DNA of 64,000 bases from positions 500,136-564,135 of the forward strand of contig JAVSML010025229.1 of NCBI GenBank assembly GCA_038503035.1, in the 5' to 3' direction. Under the pieces are notes generated by a model. The model saw only the letters and a program-made list of their open reading frames with translations, ran no database searches and was not told where the DNA came from. This document shows, in pieces, positions 23,547 through 34,027 of the stretch (position 1 is the stretch's first letter; every line of letters begins with the position of its first letter). Source of the stretch: Crocodylus rhombifer. Lineage: Eukaryota > Chordata > Crocodylia > Crocodylidae. Made by a program: the position numbers and the translations under genes.

Positions 23547-25120
23547 GTCTTCCTTTGTGACTGGTGTGGAAGACGTATTGAGGGGTGGGTCTAAATTATG
23601 CCTAAGAGACCCCTTAGGTCTGCGGACTAAAGGAGACTGTACTTTTTGCCCCCGGACTTGGGGAAGTGCCCCAAGTGCCTGTACTGGGTCGAGTACCCGT
23701 AGGACATTAGGCCTGTGTTTCACCAAGGACACAGGGCCAGGAGTGAGTCCATTCTCGGGGTGGTGGCGGCGACGTTACCCCCAGGCTAGCGTATGTGCTC
23801 CAGGAAGGGGTTGGGCCGGACATAAGGCGCCCCTAGGGAGGCATTCGGAGCCTGGCAGGTGGTTGGGCGCAGGGAGGTGGGCGGCTCAACGCAGGAGCGC
23901 CCCCTACTGGCACGCCACAACATATGTTAATTTTATTACAAAAAATATTTTTGTCATAATTTGTGTTTGCATCGTGTATATAGAGGTGATTGCATGATAA
24001 CTCAAAAATAAATTCTTAGTTTTGTATATTGTGTGGCGGGCTGTGTATAGGGAGTGTGTATGGTAGGATGTGGAGGGTGTGGTGGAGATTGTGTATATGT
24101 GGGGATTGTGGGGGCAGGGTGTGTGTGTGGGGACTCCCCCACACTCCCCGCATGATATAGCAGCAGCAGCAGCAGGGTGCTCAGAGCTCAGGTGCCCGGT
24201 GGGGCATGGCTCCAGCCAGCACCGCACATTGCAGTGAGGGGCACATCCTCCGCTGGGCCGCTTGTATCACTGGCGCTCTCTGCCACTCATGTGCAGCCGC
24301 CACACTTGCACAGTATGGGAAGGAAGTCTCATGTGCTGGAGCCAGGTGCTTTCCCTGCTGGGGCTATGCAGCACCGAAGGGAAACCCCAGGCACCTTCCC
24401 CAGAGGGGCAGGAAAGGCAGTGGGCTCCAATGCATGGGGGTTCTCTCCTGTGCTGTGTGTGCAGCCCTGGCAGGGAAGGCATGTGGGACTTTCCTCCCAT
24501 GCTGTGCAAGTGCAGGAGCTGTGTGTGAGTGGTAGGGAGCATCACAGATTCAGGGGGCCTGCTGGAGGCTGTGTCCCTTGCTGCAGTGTGCAGCACTGGC
24601 TGGAACTGTGCCCCACCAGGCACCTGTATTCTGAATGCCCAGCCTGCTGCTGCTGCCACTGCCTGTCAGGGCTGTGCAGCATGGGGGAGTGTGGGGGGGT
24701 GTCCCCACACTCCCTCCTTCCCTCACACCCACACGCTCTCCACCCAAGCTCTGCACTGCTGCCAGCCCCAAGAGCCACACTCCTTCCTAGCTGCAGCCCT
24801 GCCCCCGCTGCTTTGCTACCTGCTGCCCAGAGCTGGCAGGAGACTGGGGAAATGGAGCAGGTCCCTAAGGGCTGCAGCAGATGCAGCAGCAGCCCTGCAC
24901 AGAAGCTGCCTGCTGGCTAGCCGGGCCTTTCTGTCCACAAGGGTGGGATGGCGGCAATGGGGTACGTTTGAGGCTGTGTATACACGTGAGCACTTTGCTC
25001 CCACCCTCATGAGCGGCAGGGCTTTTTGGGGGACTCTGCGGGTCAGATAAAAGTGGTGGGTGGGCTGGATTCAGCCCTTGAGCCATATTTTGCCTGCCCC
25101 TGCCTTACAGCATGTTCTAA

Positions 25121-25520
25121 NNNNNNNNNNNNNNNNNNNNNNNNNNNNNNNNNNNNNNNNNNNNNNNNNNNNNNNNNNNNNNNNNNNNNNNNNNNNNNNN
25201 NNNNNNNNNNNNNNNNNNNNNNNNNNNNNNNNNNNNNNNNNNNNNNNNNNNNNNNNNNNNNNNNNNNNNNNNNNNNNNNNNNNNNNNNNNNNNNNNNNNN
25301 NNNNNNNNNNNNNNNNNNNNNNNNNNNNNNNNNNNNNNNNNNNNNNNNNNNNNNNNNNNNNNNNNNNNNNNNNNNNNNNNNNNNNNNNNNNNNNNNNNNN
25401 NNNNNNNNNNNNNNNNNNNNNNNNNNNNNNNNNNNNNNNNNNNNNNNNNNNNNNNNNNNNNNNNNNNNNNNNNNNNNNNNNNNNNNNNNNNNNNNNNNNN
25501 NNNNNNNNNNNNNNNNNNNN
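25121..25520. other. assembly gap, 400 N
   Basis: Run of N bases directly after hAT copy 3. Any open frame crossing it is meaningless. Confidence 1.
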
Positions 25521-26344
25521 TTTCTCACCACTTAACAGTTCATAGATTTAATATGGTCTAATTATAACATGTAACTTCACCATAATAGAAAATTCATTAA
25601 CTTTACCTTTAAAAAAGAGCTGTACCCTGTACCTATTATAATGTAAAGCAGCACAAGGTCCGGACTTTTACAGCTGCATTTTTTAAAGGATACAGGAGCT
25701 CTTTGGCCTCATGGAGCAACACCATGGCATAATTCTCCACACAGTTTCTATCCCAACTTAGAGGGCTCCTGTGGAGTGCCTAAGAATAAGGGAGTACTTA
25801 TGAAAAAGGAAGTTTCAGAAGCCAGGCAGCTGAATGGGGAATTACTTGGATGCTTTTACAGGTTATCTTTTAAGCATTTCAAACATATGTGGAAGGTTAT
25901 GTGATCATAAAGATAGAACAGTGTCAGAGCACTTACAGGTTAAGTCTTAAAGCTATCTTAGACCTGCACAACTGTGACTTGCCACTGGAGGGCTGGCAAG
26001 TGTGGGCCTAAACAGGAGCCACTACTTTATTGCTCCTCTGGGCAGGACCTTGTAGTTCAGAGGTGGAGAATGAGATGAATGGAGCAGGGAGGCTCAGCAA
26101 GGAGACTGTTTTTTTTCTCTGGTTGGCTCAGTACTAGTTAAAGTTGCCCTAGAGAACGAAGTCCTGAATTTTTCAACACAGTAAGTATGGGCATAGGCAG
26201 AAATAGGGCAAACTTCCACCCACATGCCTCAGCTGGAGCCTGGAGGGAATTAAAGAGGTCTCATCATCCCATCCTTGATCTTGTTTAGTTGGTGACAGGG
26301 ACCAAACAGATGAGAAATGGTGTTGTGTAGCTCATGCTCTGATC
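25521..26344. other. non-coding sequence, no gene seen
   Basis: AT-rich, without recognisable exons or repeats. Confidence 0.5.
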
Positions 26345-27130
26345 CAGGGGTAGGCAATGTTTTTTGGCCGGAGTTCCGAAAAACACCACAATGCCTACCT
26401 TGGAAGGTGCCAGTCTCCACAGCTCTGGCATCAGCACCGTGCTGGTGGCAACTGCCCGGGCACCTGGGGGGTGTTTTCACTCATACCATAAAAAAATAAT
26501 AGAGCAATTTTTCTGTTACAAAGAACTTAGACTCCAACAGGGAAGAATGCTTTTAACACTATGGATTCTCATTTGGAATCTCTGAGAACATCCAGACAAG
26601 CATGGCTGTGCAGTGTGCAGCGCCACATACTACACAGTCCAGAGTTCTCCCTGCTGCAAGGGCATGCTGCCCGAGTGTGCACTATTCCATTAATTTTTTT
26701 TGCATTGTTTTTGATCCCTGGATAGCCAAGTGTCAAAAAAAAAAAACACAGGAAAAAAACCCAAAGCAGCACATGCTTGGGCAGCACGTGCTGCTAAAAA
26801 GTGAAGCTGAGTCAGTCAGAACCATGCTGCAGCTCCTGGCCAGGCTCTGTCCAGCAGGATCACTGTGGCTGCAGCTCTGGGAGGCCCCCAAATCCCCAGG
26901 TAAGGCTGCTGGGGCCAGCACAGTGCTGGCCTCAGCCCCCCCTATGCCAACTAAGGCAACTTGCAACACTCCAAAGCACACATGGCATGGGCATTCCCTG
27001 GAGACAAGCAGCAGCAGAGCAAGGTGTGCCAAATGTCCATGCACGTCTGGACACGACCACTGGGTATATTCTGTGAACTGTGTTTGCAAACTTAAGTGCT
27101 AACTTTGTGCATCACCTTTGAAAAGATCTC
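26345..27130. mobile_element. hAT-like element, left end only identified
   Basis: The start 'caggggtaggcaatg' is the same terminal signature as in the other hAT-like elements here. The right end and a target-site duplication of 'ctctgatc' were not found, so the end coordinate is a guess. Confidence 0.4.
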
Positions 27131-27194
27131 AAGGCACCTCAGTGTGCCAAGGCACCCTAACTTGGTAGTTCTGCTAGGGTTAACCCCTGACAGC

Positions 27195-27450
27195 TCTGCG
27201 GTTAGCTTGGAGCCACTGGGTGGTGATACCAGGGGGCCAAGGGAAGAATGCTTCCCCAGGCTCCTGAGTCTTCCTATAATTAACATGGTGGCTTCATGCT
27301 GAGGGTGCAGCCACTGTATGGCAAGACCAGGGAGCTGAAGGAAGCATGCTTCCCCTGGCTCCGTGGTGTTGTTGCACTTAATATGGTGGCCACTCCATGC
27401 TGAGTGCAGAGCCAGGGAAAATATGCTTCACCTAGCTTCATGGCTGCACT
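27195..27450. repeat. degenerate ~105-bp tandem repeat, about 2.5 units
   Basis: The pattern 'gccactg...accagggggc...aagaatgcttcccc(a)ggctcc...taa(c)atggtggc...catgctgag' recurs at about 27195, 27308 and 27408 with substitutions and small gaps. Confidence 0.65.
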
Positions 27451-28030
27451 TAAGCCACTCAGGGTGGCTGCTCTCAGTGTGGAGGGGGAGGGGAATACAG
27501 GTTTGGAGGGTGAAAATAGAAGAGCTAAGAGCTATGCCTCCTGGCATGCTGAAGGACTGAAAACTAAGCGTTTTATCTCCCTGGAGCTGAGTAACCATAC
27601 CCTGGAATAACCTAGGTAAAATGGATCAAAGATAGCCCTCACTTCAATTGGCTTAACTTTAAAACATTAAGAAGGTACTTAGAGTAGGATAACACCCTTC
27701 AATGGTTGAATACTCCCATTTTAAGTACATTTATACCTGACAATGCCCTTAAATTAATCACAAACAAGTTGGTAGGAAATGAAGGAGTTGGACCCTAAAT
27801 GCACATGGTAGATGAGCCAGAGGTTTGCACTCCCCTGTCCTCATCAGTTTAACCTCGTTTTCATATGGCATGTGTGGTCTTCTTGGAAAACCCATGTTAT
27901 GCTGTATCCATTTATGCTGTTGTTCTCACTCTACGGATTTTGTTATACTGGCTATCTGTATCTTTATAATTTGGAATATGGCTTAACCTGGGAATTCAGA
28001 GAGTCAGCAGAACTGCTAATTATCTCCTGT
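27451..28030. other. non-coding sequence, no gene seen
   Basis: No recognisable features. Confidence 0.5.
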
Positions 28031-28034
28031 CATT

Positions 28035-28830
28035 GTGTTGTGTAGTGCCAAGACAACTGACACTCACAATGGCAAAATGAGAGGCCACTGGTGGGATAGG
28101 CACCCCAGGGCATTGCCTGCTTGTGTTGGGGCAATCAACCCTGCAAAGGCATCTGGGAGAAATGGCCTATCAAGCCAGCAGGACTGCAGGTACTCTTAGG
28201 AACACCAGCACTTCCTAGAGACACCTGGTGACTCATGAACATTAGAATAATGCTAATTCTAGGGCTGGCATGAAGGCTTTTTAGAGCACAGCTAGACTAG
28301 AATATTGGAATTTAAACCTCCCGGGCTTCAATGGCCTTGGTTACCAGGACTAGCAGAGTTGGCAGGAAGGCTGATCTTTAGATCTCAGGCAGGACTTTCA
28401 CGGGAGGCTGGGGAGAACTAGATGTGAGGGTAAGAATCTGTATTTGTTTTATGTTCTGTCTCCCAACCTATGGTTTATTTTATTTGCATAATTCTTTCAT
28501 CGTATGTAATAAATCCTTTTCTTGTTGTTCTCTTTCCTGACTGCCGATGGAAAGAGTGATTTCCGGGTGAGTGATTTTTTTTCCAAGCTATCCTTTCCAT
28601 TGAAAGAGGGATTTATAAATGTCTTCTGTACCCTAAAGTGGGAGCCACTCAGGGTGGGCAGAGATCCCCCACTGTGGCTGCGGAGTTCTGGCGTGAAGGC
28701 AGAGGATCTGGGGTGTTGGGATAGGGAGCTATCTTGGAGCAACTTCAATCTGTTCCTTGGGGAGAGTGGCGACACAGGGAGGAAAAGCTTGGGGCTCTGG
28801 GGGATCCTCCATGGACAGGGTTTTTTGACA
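28035..28830 (+). mobile_element. possible solo LTR (weak)
   Basis: The composition and a polyadenylation signal ('aataaa', 28508-28513) followed by a long G-rich U5-like part with 'agagtggcgacac' resemble an LTR, similar in plan to the LTR at 22897. I found no target-site duplication or matching TG/CA ends, so this is tentative. Confidence 0.35.
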
Positions 28831-30539
28831 CTTCAAGACATCTGGCCCTTAGCACTGAGCATAGCATTTACTTGCTTGAGTAGTACCTCTAAAAAACAGT
28901 GAGATTACTCAAGCAAACATTCTGTATGCCTGGCAGGTTTTGCAGGAATTAATTGTATGCATTCTTCTGCATACAGGTCCATGTCTTGCAATGAGTTTTG
29001 CATAGACACAAGGTGTTGCATGCACAAAGGTTTTTGTGGGATCAGTCACAGTTTGCAAAGCATTTGGAGCTCCTTGGGAATACATGACAATATAACTTAC
29101 TGTAAAAACCTGTACTCTGTGTATGTACCATTTTTTTGGTTGTTAAAGCTTCTTGCAGATTATAAGAAGAACTTGTGCTTTTTACTTTTAATTACTCAAT
29201 AGCTGACCTTGAAGCACACATTCATTGGCCTCATGTATTTATGCATTGGTTTGCGTGGAGTAAAATCAAAGTAGTGCATTATCAAGAAATATCTGGTTTA
29301 AATACAACTGCTCTTGTGCAATATTCTTATTATATCTGCCTTTAAAATTCTTGTGTGGGTAGGGGTGGAGGGATGGGACATACGTTGGTAGTGAGCTCAG
29401 CATTTAGATTGGTTCAGGGAAACAATACAGGGCTTAATGTGCAAATGGGCAAATGCCCATGGCTTCAATTGAAATCAATAGAAGCTGCATGTAATCAGTA
29501 TTTCTAAATGGAGGTGGGGTTGGAGGGGAAGTCAACTCTTTGGCAACTCTGAAGACAGGTGAGGCCCGTGAATGCCACCTATTATTTTTAAACCTCCTCA
29601 GAGAGTCAACAGAATGATTTCTCTGTGGGCAAGGATCAGTGCCAGGAGAAGCAGGCCTGCTGGAGCTTTTGCTGTGCAGTGTTGATCATTCCACGTGTGC
29701 ATTTTGATTTTGGGTGGATTTTGATTTTTCTCTTGTGAAGAATGTTTTTTGAATGATAAATAATTTACAGAAAAGTATTTACTAAAATTTTATTAAAAAT
29801 GTATTGACATGTGATACCTGGCTTGAATAAATGACCTCCAGGAGGTAACAGATGGCAAAGTAGAGAACATGAAGAGATCCTCTGGGAAGCATAAACACAG
29901 AATTAATCTCTATTGGTCTAATTTCATCTTCTGTCTCACACATGCAAAATGTGTGAGTTCTCCCCTTATTAAACCTCTCTTGCAATTACAAATACTTTAT
30001 AAGTAAGGTTAAAGTTTAAGGTGGATACTGTCAAGCTTTTTTTTTGTTAATTTAGAATTTTAAAGATTTAAAATTTTTGGAAAGGAGTTAAAAACTTTCA
30101 TGCTTTTTATTATTATTTTGTTTGTGAGTTTTGGAAGCATCTAAGTAGTGTGGTGAGATTTCCCATATAACTGCCATTCTTTTAATAGGGAAGAATGAGG
30201 AGGCTGCTCAGTTTCTGGGCTTTCAACTATTAGGGAAGGAGAAAATTGCAGAGCTAAAGTACCCTCTTGCTCCTAGTTGGAGAAAGATGGCCTTTTAACT
30301 AATGGAATGGACTAGTACTTAGGGGGTCCTCAATTCAAATCCTGATTCAAACCTATGTTCTGTTACAGTCTCAAAAAAGGAAGTTGCTTGTGTATTGATG
30401 GCCAAACAGAAATCAATGGGACTTTGGCCACTGATTGCACTATGGGAGAAATTCTGGCTCCATTTACAGATAGGGATTATATTACCTTTTTATAGATGTA
30501 TTATGAGATTAAATATATAAATGAATATGAATGTGCAGG
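28831..30539. other. AT-rich non-coding sequence, no gene seen
   Basis: No exon-like or named repeat signal. Confidence 0.5.
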
Positions 30540-30547
30540 TATTATCA

Positions 30548-30783
30548 CACTGGGGAACAACCTTTTTGGCCAATATGCTACATATTAACCCCCAGATCCT
30601 CCTTCAGTGCCATATGATCCCCTTTCCCATGATCTTGTGCTCTGTTTTCTGCTTCCTACCCAAGCTGCTGCTTTGCTTTCTTTCCTATCTGCTGCTGCAC
30701 TGCTTGACCTGCTCTGGATCAGCAGTGTGCCAGAGGTTGCCAGTGCTATGTGTGGCACATGTGCCACAAGTTGACCACCCCTG
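30548..30783. mobile_element. short hAT-like element, 236 bp
   Basis: The right end 'gttgaccacccctg' is the typical terminal repeat in reverse complement; the left end 'cactggggaacaacc' is a decayed partner. The flanking 8-mers 'tattatca' (30540-30547) and 'tattactg' (30784-30791) agree only in the first five bases, so this is an old copy. Confidence 0.55.
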
Positions 30784-30791
30784 TATTACTG

Positions 30792-32820
30792 AGGTTGTAA
30801 CCTCAGTTCTTATAAGAACTGAAATGGATTATCATATCTGGCTGGAAGTGAAATTCTTTTTTCCCCCTTTTATCGGTAACCAGAATCCCATAAAAAATGA
30901 GACTGACTAGACTTCATTTCTGTCTCTGGAAAAGAAGATCCTTGCTGTTCTTATAAAAAATTAAAGGTTTGGTTTAGTAAGATAATGCATTTACTGCAGA
31001 CTCTAAAATGTGAAATAACAGTTCACAACACTACAAAACACAAACTGCCATGAATTTTCTTTATTTTTGCGAATTGTAAATATTTTGCTGAACATGTTTT
31101 CTGGAAGATATGCAGAGGTGCTTAGAGACACCAAGATACATGCAAAGATTAGAAGCTTATAGTGCAACGCTACATTTTAATGAGTAAAAACAAAGATTCA
31201 CACTGAAATCTGGATTCTTCAATATTTAATTAATCACATCAGAAAACAGAAACATACTCTTCTGTTACCTAATTGTACAATCAACAGCTAACTACCCAAG
31301 CTTCAATCTGGCAGTTTGAAATAAACTGTTAAGGAAAAAAAGGCTGTAGTCCAAGAAATTACTTCTGAACAATTTTTATGTTTCTAGCTCAGTTATGTTC
31401 CATTTCCTTGGTTTTCTTAAATGTAACTAGGGCTAGCATTGTAAATCACTGAATTTACTATTCTTTTATTGGCAGACAAAGTTCTTTGGTTAGATGTGAT
31501 ATCTTTTATTAGACCAGCTGAGTAGTTGGAAAAAAAGTTCTTTGCAAGCTTTTGGGTGCAGTCACCCTTCATCAGGCATAGGGAGTCTCTTTTATTGGCT
31601 TTTTTTTCCTATTCAGTTAAGTGAATAAAGAATTTCCTTTCTCACATCTGATTGTCTCTTTTATAACCATAAAAGAGAAAAGGGACAGAGAAACAATGAT
31701 AGAGTCTATTAGAAAGTATAATACTTGTCTGACCTAATGTAAACTGTGGCGCACTCCCACAACAGGCTTTGGGCTGGATCCTACAAGGACCTACTAAACA
31801 GCCAGTTTCCATTGAAGTAAACGAGAGCTAAGAGCACTCAGCCCTTTGTGGGATGAGACTGTGTCATTGCAGATGCTGTTTAAAAGACAGAACAAAAGCA
31901 GAGTATGCAGTTTATGGCAAGAAAAAGGCTGAACATTTGACAGATTTTCTTGAGCTCAGTGTAGGATGCTGTAAGTGATACACTAACTCTGTATTAATTA
32001 ACTTGGTCTCTGAACTCAGTGTCTGTTGCTATGGGTTCCTCTCTTGGTGAAAGTGATAAATGTTGTATTCTCCAGTGGAATGAGGATTTAGCTCTATACA
32101 CTTAAAGTTTGACAAAACAGCAGACATTTTAACTCAGAAGGTCTGAGAGAATCAGTCTTCAAGACCATTCAAAACTTGTGTGTAAATTAGACATATTAGT
32201 TTTTGGGCTGTTAGTTATAAATAGTACTCAGAATTCAGACAACAACCACAAAAACCCTGATAAATTTCATAATCTTTTTTTGTCTTATAAACAATCTCTG
32301 GCCCTCAAGTGGACTGCTTTGTAATGTCCTTTAAAAATGAAAATGCATTTGCAATAGAGGAAGGATTGTATATAAATCTTGATCAAGTAAGTGTGGGACA
32401 TTAGACTCAGTGCCTATAATTCTAGTTTTGAGTCTTGGCTAAAAAATATAATTAGTTTTTTAATTATTCAATTTCTTGGATATAAAGACTTTATGAGCTT
32501 GCATTTGTTTAAGATTTGAGTAAGTTGCCAATATGAATAACCTCCCCTGTTTAAAAAGCCTTTTTCCTCATTGTGGATATACATTGCAAAAAGATTTTTG
32601 CCTCTGGGTTTAAGGATAGTTTTTTTATAGACACAATGAGAACTGAAGCTGCTTAAAGAGGGATGCTTTGTTGAGAAATGTCTTTTAAGAGCCCATTATA
32701 TGATAGTAAGATGGTTTACTTATTTTTTATTTGTGGAAAAGTAATGTGCTGTGTTCTTATTTAATAGTGCACAGCTGTAGTTCTTGGAAACATGCATCAT
32801 ATTAATTGCCTCTTTCTATT
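30792..32820. other. probable intron upstream of the KIAA1958-like exon
   Basis: AT-rich and non-coding, leading into the splice acceptor at 32829. It contains one partial hairpin-MITE arm (31478-31590). Confidence 0.55.
31478..31590. mobile_element. single arm of a hairpin MITE
   Basis: 'gatatcttttattagacca' followed by 'gtagttgg' and 'caagcttttgggtgcagtca' parallels the left arm of the hairpin element at 47076-47260 ('cagttattggaccaac', 'atagttgg', 'caagcttttgaatgcgag'). Confidence 0.6.
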
Positions 32821-32829
32821 TTTCTGTAG
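32821..32829 (+). promoter_or_regulatory. splice acceptor of the KIAA1958-like exon
   Basis: A pyrimidine-rich run ('cctctttctatttttctg') directly precedes 'tag|g'. It lies 24 bases before the initiating ATG, so 24 bases of 5' UTR are in this exon and at least one non-coding exon must lie upstream. I could not identify that exon in the window. Confidence 0.7.
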
Positions 32830-34027
32830 GAAAGGAGCTGTTTATCCTATAACATGGAGGATTGCCTTCATACTTCTTCTGAAAATCTTTCCAAATTGGT
32901 CAGCTGGGCTCATAGCCATGGGACCATATGCAGCCTCATTCCAAATTTAAAGCACTTGCTTTCAGAAGGTTCCCATGGGAACCTCACAGCTATGTGGGGC
33001 TGTAGTGCAGGCCATGCTTACCACTGGCCACTGACTGCAACCTGCCGGGCTGGGTCTCAGGAAAGAGTGTGCTTTCAAGACAACAGGAGCTTTAACTCAG
33101 ACAGTCCCAGCATTATTGGTGTGCCATCGGAGACACAGCCCAGCCCTGTAGAGCGATACCCTGGAAGACCAGTGAAAGCAAAGTTGGACTGTAACAGAAC
33201 CAGAGACTCCTGTGACTTCTCTTACTGCAGTGAGCCCTCTGAGCTGGGTGAAGCTGTGGAAGAATATGAAGATGAAGCTACTCTCTTTGACATGGTTTGC
33301 GAGTCCTCAGTGACAGATGAAGATAGTGACTTTGAACCTCATCCCCAAAGGGCGCAAAATGTTTCCCGCAAAAGGTCTGCGGTGGGACCGTCATCAACAA
33401 CCCTTTCAGGCTCCCAACCTCAGGTCATTGATGAAAGCACCAATGATGTGATAGTCAAAAAAATCAAGCAAGAAATCCCGGAAGACTATTACATTGTGGC
33501 CAACGCAGAACTTACTGGTGGTGTCGATGGACCTGCACTCTCATTAACACAGATGTCCAAGCCCAAGTCTCAGACTCATGCTGGGCCTTCCTATGTTGGT
33601 CCACCTAAGCCCAGCCCCCACACAACACCTTCTCTCAGTGCTGATCTAGACTTGCAAAACTTGTCTGTATCTCCACCCATCTTATCAAGGCCTGCTGTTC
33701 AGAAGCCTGCTAGGGTAACTCTGGCTTCGCCAGCCAGAGGACCAGCTAGTACCCCTACAGCCAACCAGCAGGTTGCCCTTCAGATGCCTGTCAGTAGTTC
33801 CAATACCAGCAAACAAATTAGTATTCCTTTGTCAGCCCTGCAGCTCCCAGGACAAGAAGAGCAAGCAGGCTCAGAAGAGCTGCTCCAGCCTGTGCCAAAT
33901 CAGGTTCCAACCTGTGAAGTAGCATCATCTCCTTCTGTTAGCGCAGAGCCAGAGGTCAGCTCTAGTCAACAGCAGGCCAGCACTGCCCCTACCATCACCA
34001 CTGAGGCCACAGCCCAATCAGTACCAG
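32830..34027 (+). CDS. KIAA1958: KIAA1958-like gene, large 5' coding exon (first coding exon)
   Basis: Coding starts at the ATG at 32854 and gives 391 codons plus one base. The exon is bounded by a good acceptor (pyrimidine tract then 'ttctgtag', ending 32829) and a donor ('ccag|gtatga', 34027/34028), so it ends in phase 1. Reading past the donor meets a stop at 34081-34083 after 18 non-conserved residues, as expected for intron. I recognise the N-terminus 'MEDCLHTSSENLSKLVSW' as vertebrate KIAA1958 from memory, not from a search. Visible features are a Cys/His/Trp-containing N-terminal part, an acidic stretch at residues 131-161, a basic 'SRKRS' at 171-175, a candidate SUMO-type motif I-K-Q-E at 204-207, and a Ser/Pro/Gln-rich, probably disordered, C-terminal half. 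KIAA1958 has been reported as a domesticated Crypton gene; its recombinase-like C-terminal domain is encoded in later exons that I do not find here. Its molecular role is not established. Confidence 0.8.

Larger units (their letters stand above)
22897..23919 (+). mobile_element. solo LTR, 1,023 bp, inside hAT copy 3
   Basis: The ends are a perfect inverted hexamer, 'tgtggc' at the left and 'gccaca' at the right, with 5-bp duplications 'acata' at 22892-22896 and 23920-23924. It carries a TATA box ('tatataag', 23215-23222) and, 320 bases later, a polyadenylation signal ('aataaa', 23541-23546), which fixes it on the plus strand. The U5-like part after the signal is long (about 375 bases). No retroviral genes are present, so it is the product of LTR-LTR recombination. 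Family not identified; 5-bp duplications occur in several retroviral/LTR groups. Confidence 0.88.
22625..25102. mobile_element. hAT-like foldback element, copy 3 (contains a solo LTR)
   Basis: Begins 'caggggggtagggg' and ends 'ttttgcctgcccctg'. The flanking 8-mers 'gctaacag' (22617-22624) and 'ccttacag' (25103-25110) agree at 6 of 8 positions. The body matches copy 1 along its length ('gagttttggtgagct', 'tgttgccatcttggg', 'actaaaaatcaaac', 'aaatatttttgtc', 'ctcaaaaataaa'). The interior is a palindrome of about 24120-24410 against 24430-24720, with CAG/CTG tracts in matching arm positions. Removing the solo LTR leaves about 1.45 kb, close to copy 1. Confidence 0.85.

Noticed and set aside
25026..25545. 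Open frames of about 160 codons around 25.1-25.5 kb
   Set aside because: Almost all of their length is the 400-N gap.
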